Part shown: in pieces, positions 16,073 to 25,876 of the stretch
How the letters are laid out: every line of letters begins with the position of its first letter
How positions within the stretch are numbered: the stretch's first letter is position 1
Assembly: GCA_030625695.1 (NCBI GenBank)
Contig: DAOUQK010000002.1
Location: 1-44,094, forward strand
DNA from: Paracoccaceae bacterium
GTDB lineage: Bacteria; Pseudomonadota; Alphaproteobacteria; Rhodobacterales; Rhodobacteraceae
Reading direction: 5' to 3'
DNA: 44,094 nt
The notes under the pieces: generated by a model
Told to the model about the DNA's origin: nothing
Databases searched by the model: none
Seen by the model: only the letters and a program-made list of their open reading frames with translations
Made by a program: the position numbers and the translations under genes

Positions 16073-16732
16073 ATGATTCGTTATCTGATCGTTCTCGCGA
16101 TCTTGCTGGGCGGCGCTGTGCCGATTGCAGGGTACGCACAATCGACTCAGGCCTCTGTGTCTGTGTCTGTGTCGGCTCAATCCGAAAAAGCCAAAACCCG
16201 GGGTGGGTTTTTCAAGGCGGTGCTGGTCAAGACCGGTATCATTCCCAAACCGCCGGTGAAGGTCAGTTTCAGCCGCGCCTGGGTTGATGCCCAACCCGAG
16301 CCGGAAGGCGACGAACAGTGGAGCTGCCTGTCCGAAGCGTTATATTTCGAGGCGCGTGGCGAGACTGTCAAAGGCCAGTTTGCCGTAGCCGAAGTGATCA
16401 TGAACCGGGTGAAAAGCAGCCGCTTTCCCGAAACCCTGTGCGGGGTGATCAATCAGGGGACGGCATCAGGGCGCAAGTATCAGTGTCAGTTCACCTATAA
16501 TTGCGATGGCTATAAAAACGTAATCGCCGAGCATCAGGCGTATGAGCGGGTGTCAAAAGTGGCGCGCGCCATCATTGACCAGGCCGAAGGGTCGGGTGCA
16601 TTGACCGGCGGGGCAACACATTACCATACCTCAGCCGTTAGCCCGGCGTGGTCGCGTATCTATAAAAACACGGCGCGCATTGGGGTGCATCTGTTTTATC
16701 GTCACAACTATCGAACAGCCAATAACGATTGA
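16073..16732 (+). CDS. Exported cell wall hydrolase, SleB family
   Basis: The 219-residue protein carries an N-terminal signal sequence (MIRYLIVLAILLGGAVPIAGYAQ) and a C-terminal Hydrolase_2/SleB domain from about residue 85: CLSEALYFEARGETVKGQFAVAEVIMNRV with the expected catalytic Glu, then CGVINQG, CQFTYNCDG and GGATHYHTSAVSPAWSR. In this family the domain cleaves peptidoglycan (lytic transglycosylase or amidase-type activity), acting in the periplasm or cell wall. The ATG was chosen for its signal peptide and the GGGGGAA before it; the longer ORF starts inside the sequence next to the transposon. The transposon ends 113 bp upstream and may have separated the gene from its original promoter. 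Confidence 0.85.
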   Translation: MIRYLIVLAILLGGAVPIAGYAQSTQASVSVSVSAQSEKAKTRGGFFKAVLVKTGIIPKPPVKVSFSRAWVDAQPEPEGDEQWSCLSEALYFEARGETVKGQFAVAEVIMNRVKSSRFPETLCGVINQGTASGRKYQCQFTYNCDGYKNVIAEHQAYERVSKVARAIIDQAEGSGALTGGATHYHTSAVSPAWSRIYKNTARIGVHLFYRHNYRTANND

Positions 16733-16847
16733 TCGACACGGATACTGAAATGCCGTTTTGATGCGCTGATATGGCGCTGTTACCCCTGTTCTATCGTGTG
16801 CTGTTCCTGCTATTTCCTCTGCCATACCCAAAGACGAGGATCGCCCG

Positions 16848-17765
16848 ATGACATCTGATATTCACCTTGCCTTCGCACACCCGTCTGAACGGGCCGAGGC
16901 CACGTCTGACCGCGGTCCACTGGACCGGATATCGGTACGCGATCATGTGGTCGAAGTGGATATTGGCGCGTTTCAGATCGAACGCGGAACCACCCAGCGG
17001 GTGCGTTTTAACGTGGTGGTCGAAGTGCAGCCGCTGACCGGTGCGGTTGACGATGATGTGGACCGTATCCTTAGCTATGATCTGGTCACCGAGGCGATTG
17101 CGGAGGCTTTGGGCGAAGACCGTCTGAACCTGCTGGAAACCGTGGCCGAGCGGGTGGCAGCACGTATCCTGACCCAACCACAGGCGGCGCGGGTGTTTGT
17201 GCGGATCGAAAAACTGGACCGGGGGCCGGGCGATCTGGGGGTTGAAATTGTGCGTGGGCGGGATGATCAGGCAGAGGCCGCGGACGAGGCGCGCCCACAC
17301 CCGCGCCTGATGTATCTTTCCAATGCGGCGATTGCCTCTGGTAACCTGACCGGGTGGATCGACCAGATGCAAGCGCGCGACCGGCCTTTGGTTTGTTGCG
17401 TCGGGGCACCCGACGATGTTGCGCCGCAATCCGGGCAGGCGATGACGCAACGCCGGATCGACCTTTTGGCGATTGAACAAAATGCCTGGATTCTGGCTGC
17501 ACGCGATGCGCGTTGTGTGGTGGTATCAACGCGCACGGAATTGGACTGGGCGATGAAGAACGGCCAGATATCTGTCTGGGCGCCGTCCAAGATCGTGCTG
17601 GATGCACTGGACGGCCCGCTTGCCCCGCCCAACAATGCGGTGGCGTTGGCGGCCTGGTTTGCTGCCGGGTTCGCCGCCGATGAAATGCTGGTGATTGGGG
17701 CGGACTTGCCCCAGGACGGGCCGGTGCCGATGCGCGCCGTATCGGTGACGCAGGCGAAATTGTGA
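16848..17765 (+). CDS. folB: Dihydroneopterin aldolase with an extra C-terminal domain
   Basis: Residues 25-130 match FolB, which splits dihydroneopterin to 6-hydroxymethyl-dihydropterin and glycolaldehyde in folate synthesis: DRISVRDHVVEVDIGAFQIE, LSYDLVTEAIAE and LNLLETVAERVAARIL, with the Glu and Tyr positions expected. A plain FolB has about 120 residues; this one has 305. The second half (WILAARDARCVVVSTRTELD, VWAPSKIVLDALDG, NNAVALAAWFAAGFAADEML) looks like the tail of an amino-acid-kinase fold domain. I infer this by eye; the partner activity is unknown. The stop overlaps the GTG of folP, so the two are translationally coupled. Confidence 0.85.
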   Translation: MTSDIHLAFAHPSERAEATSDRGPLDRISVRDHVVEVDIGAFQIERGTTQRVRFNVVVEVQPLTGAVDDDVDRILSYDLVTEAIAEALGEDRLNLLETVAERVAARILTQPQAARVFVRIEKLDRGPGDLGVEIVRGRDDQAEAADEARPHPRLMYLSNAAIASGNLTGWIDQMQARDRPLVCCVGAPDDVAPQSGQAMTQRRIDLLAIEQNAWILAARDARCVVVSTRTELDWAMKNGQISVWAPSKIVLDALDGPLAPPNNAVALAAWFAAGFAADEMLVIGADLPQDGPVPMRAVSVTQAKL

Positions 17766-18760
17766 ACTATTACCGGGCGTTGGTGCAGCAGGGGGGCAAC
17801 CGTCCGCCGGGCGCGCAGGTGCTGGCTGGCGGTGACCTTTGGTTCACCCACGCCGAATGCTTGTCACGCGGCACACCGGCACAGATTGTTGTCGCCGCCG
17901 ACATTACGGACCCCGTGCTGACCCATCTGACCGCGCCCCGCGCAGCGGTGGCGGGGCTGAGCCTGAGCAAGCCTCGGATCATGGGCATCCTTAACGTCAC
18001 CCCCGACAGTTTTTCTGACGGCGGTCAGCACAACGCGCCAGAGGCGGCCCAAAAGGCCGCCTTGGAAATGGTGCAAAACGGCGCGGACATCATTGATATC
18101 GGCGGGGAGTCCACCCGACCCCGGGCTGATTTGATTCCAGAACCGCAGGAAATTTCCCGCACCGAACCGGTGATCGCGGCCTTGCGGGCGCAATCGGATG
18201 TGGTGATTTCGATCGACACCCGCAAGGCCGGCGTGGCCCGGGCGGCGCTGGGTGCGGGGGCCAATCTGGTCAATGATGTCTCGGGGCTTACGTTTGACGG
18301 GGCGATGGTCGGGTTGTGTGCCCGCGAAACCGCGCCAGTCTGTGTGATGCATGCGCAGGGCGACCCAATGACGATGCAGGATGCTCCGGCCTATGACAAT
18401 GTGCTGCTGGATGTGTATGATTTTCTGGCGGCCCGAATTGATGCGCTGGAGCATGCCGGAATTGAGCGCGCCAAAATTCTGGTCGATCCGGGCATCGGCT
18501 TTGGCAAAACAACAGAACACAATCTGACACTGTTACGTAATATATCGCTTTTTCACGGGCTTGGCTGTGGCATTCTGCTGGGGGCCTCGCGCAAGCGGTT
18601 TATCGGCACCTTAGGCCATGCCCCGCGCAGCGATGCCCGCGCGCCCGGATCAATTGCCATAGGGCTTGCAGCCCTGGCCCAAGGTGTGCAAATTCTTCGG
18701 GTACATGATGTGGCGGAAACTGCGCAGGCAATCAGGCTGTGGCAGGCGGTAAAGGGGTAA
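17762..18760 (+). CDS. folP: Dihydropteroate synthase
   Basis: FolP joins 6-hydroxymethyl-dihydropterin diphosphate to p-aminobenzoate and is the sulfonamide target. Signatures are complete: [57 protein letters not shown] and GASRKRFIG. Its 332 residues exceed the usual 280 by an N-terminal extension of about 60 residues ([20 protein letters not shown]). The start is GTG overlapping the folB stop (GTGA), supported by coupling rather than by a separate ribosome site. glmM follows after two bases, as in many bacteria. Confidence 0.95.
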   Translation: MNYYRALVQQGGNRPPGAQVLAGGDLWFTHAECLSRGTPAQIVVAADITDPVLTHLTAPRAAVAGLSLSKPRIMGILNVTPDSFSDGGQHNAPEAAQKAALEMVQNGADIIDIGGESTRPRADLIPEPQEISRTEPVIAALRAQSDVVISIDTRKAGVARAALGAGANLVNDVSGLTFDGAMVGLCARETAPVCVMHAQGDPMTMQDAPAYDNVLLDVYDFLAARIDALEHAGIERAKILVDPGIGFGKTTEHNLTLLRNISLFHGLGCGILLGASRKRFIGTLGHAPRSDARAPGSIAIGLAALAQGVQILRVHDVAETAQAIRLWQAVKG

Positions 18761-18762
18761 CT

Positions 18763-20109
18763 ATGCGGAAACTGTTTGGAACTGACGGAGTGCGGGGCCG
18801 CGCCAACATCGCCCCGATGACGGCTGAAACGGCATTGCGTATTGGTGCGGCCGTCGGTCAGTATTTCCGCCGCGAAGCGGGGGGCGTGCACCGGGTGGTT
18901 ATTGGCAAGGACACGCGCCTTTCGGGGTATATGTTTGAACATGCGCTGACCGCGGGGCTGACTTCGACCGGCATGAACGTGCTGTTGATGGGTCCGGTGC
19001 CGACCCCGGCGGTGGGGTTGATGACCAATTCAATGCGGGCGGACCTTGGGGTGATGATATCGGCCAGTCACAATCCGGCCGAGGACAATGGCATCAAGTT
19101 CTTTGGTCCTGATGGCTTCAAGCTCTCGGACCGCGTCGAGGTCGAGATTGAAGCGCTGATTGCAGCGGGTGCTGATCTGGCTCCGGCTGACAAAATTGGC
19201 CGCGCCACACGGATCGATGACGCAAGGTTCCGGTATGGCGAACGCGTCAAGGCATCCTTGCCACGCGACATCACGCTGGATGGTCTGAAGGTGGTTATTG
19301 ACTGCGCCAATGGGGCCGCCTGGAGCACAGCACCACAGGTGCTGTGGGAATTGGGGGCCGAGGTGGTGCCGGTGGGGACCACCCCGGACGGTCACAACAT
19401 CAACCGCGATTGCGGCTCAACCCATCCGGCAACGGCGGCCGAGGCGGTGGTGGCGCATGGGGCCGATGTGGGCATCTGTCTGGACGGTGACGCGGACCGG
19501 GTGATAATCATCGACGAGAATGGTCATATAGGCGACGGCGATCAGCTGATGGCACTTTTGGCGGATCGCTGGGCGGCTGACGGCATCCTCAAGGGCGGAG
19601 CACTGGTGGCCACAGTGATGTCCAACCTGGGGTTGGAACGGTTTCTGGAGGGCAAGGGTCTGCGGCTGGAACGCACCCAGGTGGGTGACCGATATGTGGT
19701 GGAACGGATGCGCGCGGGTGGCTTTAATCTGGGCGGTGAACAGTCGGGCCATGTCGTGATGACCGACCATGCAACCACCGGTGACGGATTGATGGCGGGC
19801 CTGCATTTCCTGGCGGAAATGCTGCGCTCGGGCCAGTCGGCCAGCGCGTTGGTACGGCAATTTGAGCCGGTGCCGCAACTGTTGAAAAATGTCCGTTACG
19901 CAGCCGGTCAAACACCGCTTGAGATTGGATCGGTAAAGGCCGCCATCGCCGAGGCCGAGGCAGCGCTTGCCGCCAATGGCCGCCTTTTGATCCGCAAATC
20001 CGGCACCGAACCATTGATCCGGGTGATGGGCGAAAGCGAAGATGCAGATGTGCTGAACAAGGCCGTGAACTCGGTCGTGGCGGCGGTGGAAACTGCGGTT
20101 TCTGCCTGA
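18763..20109 (+). CDS. glmM: Phosphoglucosamine mutase
   Basis: GlmM converts glucosamine-6-phosphate to glucosamine-1-phosphate for UDP-GlcNAc, peptidoglycan and LPS synthesis. The 448-residue protein carries the phosphoserine loop [12 protein letters not shown], the metal loop DGDADRVI, the sugar-binding GEQSGH and the phosphate-binding [14 protein letters not shown]. The start is ATG 18763, preceded by AAAGGGG and placed two bases after the folP stop. The order folP-glmM is conserved widely, so this is a folate/cell-wall operon. Confidence 0.96.
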   Translation: MRKLFGTDGVRGRANIAPMTAETALRIGAAVGQYFRREAGGVHRVVIGKDTRLSGYMFEHALTAGLTSTGMNVLLMGPVPTPAVGLMTNSMRADLGVMISASHNPAEDNGIKFFGPDGFKLSDRVEVEIEALIAAGADLAPADKIGRATRIDDARFRYGERVKASLPRDITLDGLKVVIDCANGAAWSTAPQVLWELGAEVVPVGTTPDGHNINRDCGSTHPATAAEAVVAHGADVGICLDGDADRVIIIDENGHIGDGDQLMALLADRWAADGILKGGALVATVMSNLGLERFLEGKGLRLERTQVGDRYVVERMRAGGFNLGGEQSGHVVMTDHATTGDGLMAGLHFLAEMLRSGQSASALVRQFEPVPQLLKNVRYAAGQTPLEIGSVKAAIAEAEAALAANGRLLIRKSGTEPLIRVMGESEDADVLNKAVNSVVAAVETAVSA

Positions 20110-20112
20110 CGA

Positions 20113-21213
20113 CTAACCCAGCACCCGCTCCGGGAACATTGCCGCCAACCCTTCGGGCGAGGCATCACAAATGCCGCGTTCGGTGATCAGCCCGGTCACC
20201 AACCGGCGCGGGGTGACGTCAAACGCCGGGTTGCCGCCCGGCGTGCCATCGGGCGAGATTTGCACTTCGCCCACGGTGCCATCCGCCAGCTTGCCCTGAA
20301 CATGGGTGACTTCACTGTCGTCGCGTTCTTCAATTGGGATCTCGGCGACACCATCCTTGACGGTCCAGTCGATAGTCGGCGAGGGTAGGGCGACATAAAA
20401 CGGCACGTTATTATCCTGTGCCGCCAGTGCCTTGAGGTAGGTGCCGATCTTGTTGCACACGTCGCCATGCGCGGTGGTGCGGTCGGTGCCGACGATCACC
20501 ATATCAACCTGACCATGCTGCATCAGATGTCCGCCGGCATTGTCAACGATCAGATGATGCGGGATGTCGTGGCTGTTCATTTCCCACGCCGTCAGCAATG
20601 CGCCCTGATTGCGCGGTCGCGTCTCATCCACCCAGATATGTACGGGGATGCCCGCCATATGCGCGTGATACATAGGCGAGGTGGCGGTGCCCCAGTCGAC
20701 CGTTGCCAGCCAGCCGGCATTGCAATGGGTGAGTATATTTACGACCTCTCCCGGCTGCTTTTTTGCGGCAATATCCTTGATGATCTCAAGACCGTGCACG
20801 CCGATCATCCGGTTGCATTCAACGTCCTCGTCGGCAATTTCATGGGCGCGCTGCATTGCCGCCGCTGCGCGTTCTTCCTCCGGCATCGGCATCAACAGCG
20901 CCGTCATATCATTCAGGGCCCACCGCAGGTTGATCGCTGTGGGGCGGGTTTCGTGCAGCACGTCCCAAGTTTCCACAATCGAGGCATCAGACGCATCACG
21001 CGCCATTTCAACCGCAACGCCATATGCCGCGGTCGCCCCGATCAGAGGCGCGCCGCGGACCCACATATCTGCAATCGCTGTGACAAAAGCGGCGCGCGTG
21101 GTCAGGTCAACAACGCGAAATTCATGCGGCAGCCAGCGTTGGTCGATGATCTGTACCTTGCCGGTATCGCTATTGTACCAGATCGAACGAAAGTCCTTGC
21201 CGTCAACCTTCAT
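20113..21213 (-). CDS. mtnA: S-methyl-5-thioribose-1-phosphate isomerase
   Basis: MtnA converts methylthioribose-1-phosphate to methylthioribulose-1-phosphate in the methionine salvage pathway. The 366 residues show the family signatures: [15 protein letters not shown], the catalytic Cys in [19 protein letters not shown], and the catalytic Asp in [21 protein letters not shown]. The start overlaps the stop of mtnK by four bases (ATGA), so the pair is one transcript running mtnK-mtnA. The gene is convergent with glmM with only three bases between the stops. Confidence 0.95.
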   Translation of the reverse strand: MKVDGKDFRSIWYNSDTGKVQIIDQRWLPHEFRVVDLTTRAAFVTAIADMWVRGAPLIGATAAYGVAVEMARDASDASIVETWDVLHETRPTAINLRWALNDMTALLMPMPEEERAAAAMQRAHEIADEDVECNRMIGVHGLEIIKDIAAKKQPGEVVNILTHCNAGWLATVDWGTATSPMYHAHMAGIPVHIWVDETRPRNQGALLTAWEMNSHDIPHHLIVDNAGGHLMQHGQVDMVIVGTDRTTAHGDVCNKIGTYLKALAAQDNNVPFYVALPSPTIDWTVKDGVAEIPIEERDDSEVTHVQGKLADGTVGEVQISPDGTPGGNPAFDVTPRRLVTGLITERGICDASPEGLAAMFPERVLG

Positions 21214-22484
21214 GTCCAGTCCCCCCGGTTGATTACCCGCGTCAGATCAAGAACCTGCGCCATCCCGGAAAACTGTGGGGCGTTTACAACCAGTTGCCGT
21301 CCCAGTTCCAACGCGCGTGCCTCGCAAGATGCCCGCGCATCCTCATCGGCGATATCCTCAAAATCGGCGTTATGCGCCAAGCCAAGGATGCGGCGGTGCA
21401 TCTCGACCCCGGCAAAGCCAAGGGCATCAACCCAGATCATATGCAACCGCTGCCCCAGCGCCTGTTCTGCGGCCAGATCATGTCCCTGATCCTCGTAAAG
21501 CGTCTTTTGGTACAGGATGCCGGTGCGTTCGGTCCGCCAAAGTTTCGAAAACTCGGTACAGAAACTGGCCCAGACGGTGTCGATAACGCCCAGAATCCAT
21601 TCCTGAAAATCCTCGCGCTGGCCCGGTTTCGTATCGTGACCGGGTTGCGAATAATAGGCCATGAAAAAGTTCGACAGCATCATGCCCACATCAAAGCCAA
21701 TCGGGCCGTAGGTGACAAATTCCGGGTCGATCACCTTTGTTTCGTGAGTGGTGACCATGATCGACCCGGTGTGAAGATCGCCGTGCAGCATGGTTTCGGC
21801 GTTGTTACAAAACTTGGCCTTCAGATGCTGAACACCAACCTTCAGGTCAATATCACTGCGCAAACGCGCCACGATATTGTCCAGTTGCGGTGTGTTGTGC
21901 TGGTTCATCTCGGCGTCAAAGTAAGGATCGGAAAACACAAGGTTTTCGGTGATGTCGCACAGCTCGGCGTTGTCGGCGAATAGCGCCAGATCGGCCTTGC
22001 GGGTGGACGTGTCCATCGACATGTCCGAGCCGCGAAATAACGTGCGCGCCGCAAACAGTCCCATTTCATGCGCCATGGTTTCATTGCGGTTGCCGGCAAT
22101 CAGAAAGTTGCGCAGGATCACATGCGGTTGGAAGAATTCCATGACGATCAGCGCCTGATCTTCGTCGAAATGATAAATCTCAGGCACCATGCCGGGGGCG
22201 CGCGTGGCCTGCCGGGTCAGCGCGTGATATTCAAAGAACGCACGTTTCAGCGGCAAGGGCCAGCTATCGCCGACCAGCCGCACATACGGCAGCGCCTGTT
22301 TGACAATCACTGCTCCAACCGGGCTTTTGACGATGAACACCAGGTTAAGGTTGCCGTCGCCCACTTCATCCGCGCTCCAGACGTCGGTATCTTTGCCTAA
22401 ACGACCGGTGATCGCACTAATGGTGCCCAACCGCGCCGCAATTGTGTCAACTGTCAGCGGCTGATAGCCGTTACTTTGTGTCAT
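21210..22484 (-). CDS. mtnK: S-methyl-5-thioribose kinase
   Basis: MtnK phosphorylates methylthioribose using ATP, feeding MtnA. The 424-residue protein belongs to the choline/aminoglycoside-kinase-like fold: a nucleotide-binding segment [20 protein letters not shown], the catalytic loop [13 protein letters not shown] and the metal motif [18 protein letters not shown] set the start at ATG 22484 because GGAAAGGAT precedes it; the longer ORF adds 27 unconserved-looking residues. A kinase-isomerase pair without a separate nucleosidase implies that MTA nucleosidase is encoded elsewhere. Confidence 0.93.
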   Translation of the reverse strand: MTQSNGYQPLTVDTIAARLGTISAITGRLGKDTDVWSADEVGDGNLNLVFIVKSPVGAVIVKQALPYVRLVGDSWPLPLKRAFFEYHALTRQATRAPGMVPEIYHFDEDQALIVMEFFQPHVILRNFLIAGNRNETMAHEMGLFAARTLFRGSDMSMDTSTRKADLALFADNAELCDITENLVFSDPYFDAEMNQHNTPQLDNIVARLRSDIDLKVGVQHLKAKFCNNAETMLHGDLHTGSIMVTTHETKVIDPEFVTYGPIGFDVGMMLSNFFMAYYSQPGHDTKPGQREDFQEWILGVIDTVWASFCTEFSKLWRTERTGILYQKTLYEDQGHDLAAEQALGQRLHMIWVDALGFAGVEMHRRILGLAHNADFEDIADEDARASCEARALELGRQLVVNAPQFSGMAQVLDLTRVINRGDWT

Positions 22485-22565
22485 CCCGAATCCTTTCCCC
22501 GTTTGCCTTGGCTTGCTGCCAGTCAAGGCCCGCACTTGTGCCCAGCATTGTGAACTCATCATCAT

Positions 22566-22595
22566 TTGTCAATACAAGCTGACAATTGATATAAT
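22566..22595 (+). promoter_or_regulatory. Sigma-70-type promoter with overlapping inverted repeat
   Basis: A -35 TTGTCA (22566-22571) and a perfect -10 TATAAT (22590-22595) are 18 bp apart and point toward the AroE-like gene. TTGTCA and TGACAA (22580-22585) form a 6-bp inverted repeat across the spacer, a likely repressor site. The same region must also serve mtnK on the other strand. Confidence 0.55.
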
Positions 22596-22659
22596 GACAT
22601 GCAGACATCGCTGTCGCAATCACCGGGTTTATGGTTAAGGTTTGTAAGGATGTTTGACT

Positions 22660-23523
22660 ATGACGGATAAACTGCGGGTCGCATTGGTGGGGCAGGGCAT
22701 TTCGGCCTCGCTTACCCCGGCCATGCATGAGGCAGAGGCGCGCGCGCTTGGGTTGGACTATGCCTATGGGTTGATTGATACCGCGAATCCGGCCCACGCG
22801 GGTCGCACCCTTGGTGAAATTGTTGCAACTGCGCAGGCGGATGGGCTGGCCGGGTTGAATATCACACATCCCCACAAGATCGACGTGCTTGGGGCTTTGG
22901 ACGATCTTTCTGACGACGCGCGCCGTTTGGGGGCGGTGAATACGGTGGTATTTCGGGATGGCCGCAAGATCGGTCACAACACGGATCATTCCGGGTTCTA
23001 TGCGGCATTCAAACAGGAGCTAACCGGTGCGTCACTGGATCTGGTGTTGTTGCTGGGGGCCGGTGGCGCAGGTGCGGCGGTTGGGTTTGCGCTTTTGTCA
23101 TGTGGTGTCAAAGATCTGGTGTTGTTTGACCGGGAACGGGCGCGGTCAGACAATCTTGCCCAAAAACTGCGATCAGAATTTCCCGACCACAAAATCCGGC
23201 AAATCGAAATGCTGACCCCGCAGACAATGGAGGGGGTAAACGGCGTGGTCAATGCGACGCCGATGGGCATGGATAAATACCCAGGATCTGCCTTGCCCCT
23301 GCAATTATTGCATGCCGACCTGTGGCTCAGCGATATCGTCTATTTCCCATTGGAAACGGCCCTTTTGGCCCAGGCGCGTGCGCTTGGGTGCCGGGTCATG
23401 CCGGGGTCTGCGATGGCCATCTGGCAGGCGGTGCATGCGTTTGAATTATTTACCGGAAGACGCGCAGACCCGGCCAGAATGGGCCGGAGTTTTGCGCGGC
23501 TTGCCTTGCGAAAAATGCCGTAG
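22660..23523 (+). CDS. Shikimate/quinate dehydrogenase family protein
   Basis: The 287-residue protein shows the AroE layout: a substrate domain with SASLTPAMHEAEA, catalytic Lys in LNITHPHKIDVL, Asp in GHNTDHSGF, then a nucleotide-binding loop LLLGAGGAGAAVGFAL and C-terminal GSAMAIWQAVHAFELFTGR. The SASLTPAMHEAEA version, in place of the common SxSP, is what I recall from catabolic quinate/shikimate dehydrogenases such as QsuD, so this may not be the biosynthetic aroE. The acidic LFDRERAR after the glycine loop suggests NAD rather than NADP. ATG 22660 is preferred over TTG 22654 because TAAGGA lies nine bases upstream. The stop is inside a repeat element. Confidence 0.82.
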   Translation: MTDKLRVALVGQGISASLTPAMHEAEARALGLDYAYGLIDTANPAHAGRTLGEIVATAQADGLAGLNITHPHKIDVLGALDDLSDDARRLGAVNTVVFRDGRKIGHNTDHSGFYAAFKQELTGASLDLVLLLGAGGAGAAVGFALLSCGVKDLVLFDRERARSDNLAQKLRSEFPDHKIRQIEMLTPQTMEGVNGVVNATPMGMDKYPGSALPLQLLHADLWLSDIVYFPLETALLAQARALGCRVMPGSAMAIWQAVHAFELFTGRRADPARMGRSFARLALRKMP

Positions 23524-23588
23524 GGTGGGTGAAACCCACGTATGCTTCCATTTGAACCCAGGCTAACGTGGGTTTCACCCACCCTACG
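23519..23588. repeat. REP-like inverted repeat with 23-bp perfect arms (GTAGGG family)
   Basis: The arm CGTAGGGTGGGTGAAACCC continues to 23 bp and is repeated inverted at 23566-23588 around a 24-nt loop. It includes the TAG stop of the AroE-like gene and separates it from the convergent GTPase gene. It is the most symmetrical copy in the window and could terminate both transcripts. Confidence 0.8.
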
Positions 23589-23609
23589 CGATGTCCGGCA
23601 GGTCGTGTA

Positions 23610-25106
23610 TCAGGCAGGTGTTTCGTCTGCTTTTTCTTCCGGCTTGACCACTGGCATTTCAACTTTGGCCTCGGTCAACGCCAGTTTGCCTGATGGATCG
23701 GCATAGCTGTCGTTAAGGTTCTGGATATGCGTTGCCACCGTATCGCGCACCAGCCGCAGTTTTTTAGCGGCGCGTCTGCCCCAACCCGCAGGTTCAGTGC
23801 GGAAAATCGACTGGAAAAGCCCGGTGCTTTTCAGGAATGCCGCTTTCAGGTTCAGGTCAACCTGACCATAGGCTTCGCTCAAAGGCGCAGCGATGCGTTT
23901 GGCGATGAACCCGCGCATCCACAGGTGGAATGTCACCAGCATTATCACAACGGCAATGGCGGCGGCTGCGGCATCCAGCGTGTTGGCCGTGATCCATTCA
24001 GCCGAGAACACCTCGGCAGAGGGCGTCCAGCCCAGCCAGTACGACAACCCTATCAGCACCAGCACCAACAGGGCAAATGCCACCCCGTCACCGATCAGCA
24101 CCCCGCGCCGCCAGCGCGCCTTGGCGTCGCGTAGTTGCGGCAGCACGTCATGTTCAAGTTCATTGGCGACGGTCTCAAGCACGGAAACAATGCGATAATT
24201 GCGCTGCAATTCCACCTCGTCCATGCGGGCGTGGATCTTGCCCAGATCAATGTCACGCTTGGCGCGGAACCGTTCGCGCAACGCCGGGTCTTCGATCGGG
24301 GCGGCGGCATCTTCGTTGTAGATGGTATAGAACTGACCTGCCGCAAGGCCGGCCTGGGCGATGGAGCGCTGCCAGGCGGCGACCACTTCTTCGGGGTTAT
24401 CTTCGCGGGCGGCTGTATCTATCTGGTTGAGAATATACATGAATTTCGACGCGTCCGTGCGATTCACGGTATGGGACACCAGATGTTCCAATGTGTCCTG
24501 CATCGCGCCGGGTTCTGGGTGGCGGGCGTCAAAGAACACCAGCACAAGGTCCGACAGGTCGATAATGTGGTCGGTGATGCGCAGGGTTGACCGGCGTTGG
24601 TCATCGGCATCAAATCCGGGCGAGTCGATTATGATCTTGTTGCGGATTGCGTCCCGGTTGGTGGTGCGCAGTTGCAGATAGCTCTCAATATGTTTGCCTT
24701 CGCCGCGCGCCACCTTTTCGATCTCATGGCTGATGCGAAAGAACGGAAATCGTGGGTCAGCGTCCAATGCAGACCCGGGCAAAGTCTGATTGCCAGCCGC
24801 CCCCGAGGACCGGTGGCAGATCACCGTGAATTTGTCGTCCACCGCCTGATTGCCGGTGCTTTGCAGCTTGTCCCCGACATAAGAGTTGATGAAGGTCGAT
24901 TTTCCCGAACTAAACGTCCCGAGGATGGAAATCAGCGGCCACCAGGAAATCCGCGACGCCAGTGAGGTATCGCGGTCCAGCAGGCCGGTTTTATAAAGCA
25001 ACTGATCAAACCGGTAATAGGTTGGTAAAACGTCCAGAAGGGCCGGGTTTTCGGCCTTGAGGTGGCTTTCCAGACGTTCAAGCCGGTTGGTCAGAAAATG
25101 GCTCAT
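23610..25106 (-). CDS. Dynamin-like membrane GTPase
   Basis: The 498-residue protein has a dynamin/EHD-like GTPase domain in its first 290 residues: P-loop GTFSSGKST, switch segment TVICHR, G3 DSPGFD, and G4 NQID. Two hydrophobic segments near residues 330-350 and 375-400 form a membrane hairpin, and a helical, charged C-terminus ends KPEEKADETPA. GTPases of this kind remodel or tether membranes. It is the last gene of the minus-strand run after the TPR-like and ParA-like genes, 36 bp after the former. A ribosome-GTPase of the Era type is unlikely given the membrane hairpin and lack of a KH domain. The function in this cluster is unknown. Confidence 0.8.
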   Translation of the reverse strand: MSHFLTNRLERLESHLKAENPALLDVLPTYYRFDQLLYKTGLLDRDTSLASRISWWPLISILGTFSSGKSTFINSYVGDKLQSTGNQAVDDKFTVICHRSSGAAGNQTLPGSALDADPRFPFFRISHEIEKVARGEGKHIESYLQLRTTNRDAIRNKIIIDSPGFDADDQRRSTLRITDHIIDLSDLVLVFFDARHPEPGAMQDTLEHLVSHTVNRTDASKFMYILNQIDTAAREDNPEEVVAAWQRSIAQAGLAAGQFYTIYNEDAAAPIEDPALRERFRAKRDIDLGKIHARMDEVELQRNYRIVSVLETVANELEHDVLPQLRDAKARWRRGVLIGDGVAFALLVLVLIGLSYWLGWTPSAEVFSAEWITANTLDAAAAAIAVVIMLVTFHLWMRGFIAKRIAAPLSEAYGQVDLNLKAAFLKSTGLFQSIFRTEPAGWGRRAAKKLRLVRDTVATHIQNLNDSYADPSGKLALTEAKVEMPVVKPEEKADETPA

Positions 25107-25142
25107 ATCAGTTGATTTCCAATACCTGTTGGGAGCGTGTTT

Positions 25143-25820
25143 TTAGTTGTTGGCCAAGGCGCGCAGGGTTGCCGCCTTTTTCGGGGCGATGTTTTGCAAG
25201 ACGGCGATGATCGGCTGAACCTGTTGGTTTTGACCCTTTTGAACCAACAGCCTGCCGGTCACAAGGTACGCATCTGCCGCCGCGTCAAACTGGCGTTGCG
25301 CAAACAGGATATTGCCGAATTCTCCGTTTACGTCCGGATCATTGGGGGCGGCTTTGGCAAGGGCGGCATACAACGCGCTTGCGCCGTCTATGTCGCCTTT
25401 CCAATAGGCCTGACGCGCCGCTTTCAGGCGGGTTTTTGTGTCGTCAGACGCGGGTTTGTCGGCAGCCGGCCGGGGCACGACAACCGGGGTTGGCGCGGCC
25501 TCAGGCGTGCTGGCCTCTTCCACGGGGTCCGCGACAGGCATCTGAATGGCGGGCAAACTGGCTTTGGCCGTCTGTGGTGCCGGATCAGCCGCAGGTTCAG
25601 CTACGGCATCAACGGCAGGGGATGTTTCTGTTGTTTGCACAGGGTCCTGCTCTGAGTCCTGCGCGGTTGTCACTGCTTCCTCCTGTGGTGCCGACTGGGA
25701 TGCGGGCCAGCCAAAGGTGGCGCTGGAAAACTGCATCAATGAATCGCGCTTGAAAAACGCCACCACGGCAACGATGACAAGGGCATAGATGGTAAGAAGG
25801 CGGATGAATGGCATGATCAT
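25143..25820 (-). CDS. Membrane-anchored TPR-like protein with Pro/Ala-rich linker
   Basis: The 225-residue protein has an N-terminal membrane anchor (LLTIYALVIVAVVAFF), a low-complexity Ala/Pro/Glu linker from about 40 to 120, and a C-terminal pair of TPR-like helices (RLKAARQAYWKGDIDGASAL, PDVNGEFGNILFAQRQFDAAADAY). It probably sits in the inner membrane with its TPR domain in the periplasm. ATG 25820 is backed by AAAGGA eight bases upstream. The Pro-rich linker could span the periplasm. It is 56 bp downstream of the ParA-like gene. I know no named family; a scaffold role is inferred from TPR repeats. Confidence 0.75.
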   Translation of the reverse strand: MIMPFIRLLTIYALVIVAVVAFFKRDSLMQFSSATFGWPASQSAPQEEAVTTAQDSEQDPVQTTETSPAVDAVAEPAADPAPQTAKASLPAIQMPVADPVEEASTPEAAPTPVVVPRPAADKPASDDTKTRLKAARQAYWKGDIDGASALYAALAKAAPNDPDVNGEFGNILFAQRQFDAAADAYLVTGRLLVQKGQNQQVQPIIAVLQNIAPKKAATLRALANN

Positions 25821-25876
25821 CTTTGTATTCCTTTACGACGCAAATGCAATTTCTTCGTGCAGGCGCATGAGGGGGA

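Noticed and set aside
20467-21489. 340-codon plus-strand ORF opposite mtnA and mtnK
   Set aside because: Both minus-strand genes are certain, and this frame has the Cys/Arg/His-rich look of an antisense shadow.
22485-22565. SAM or MTA riboswitch before mtnK
   Set aside because: The leader between the likely promoter and the ATG is short and no recognisable riboswitch core was found by eye; a covariance search would settle it.
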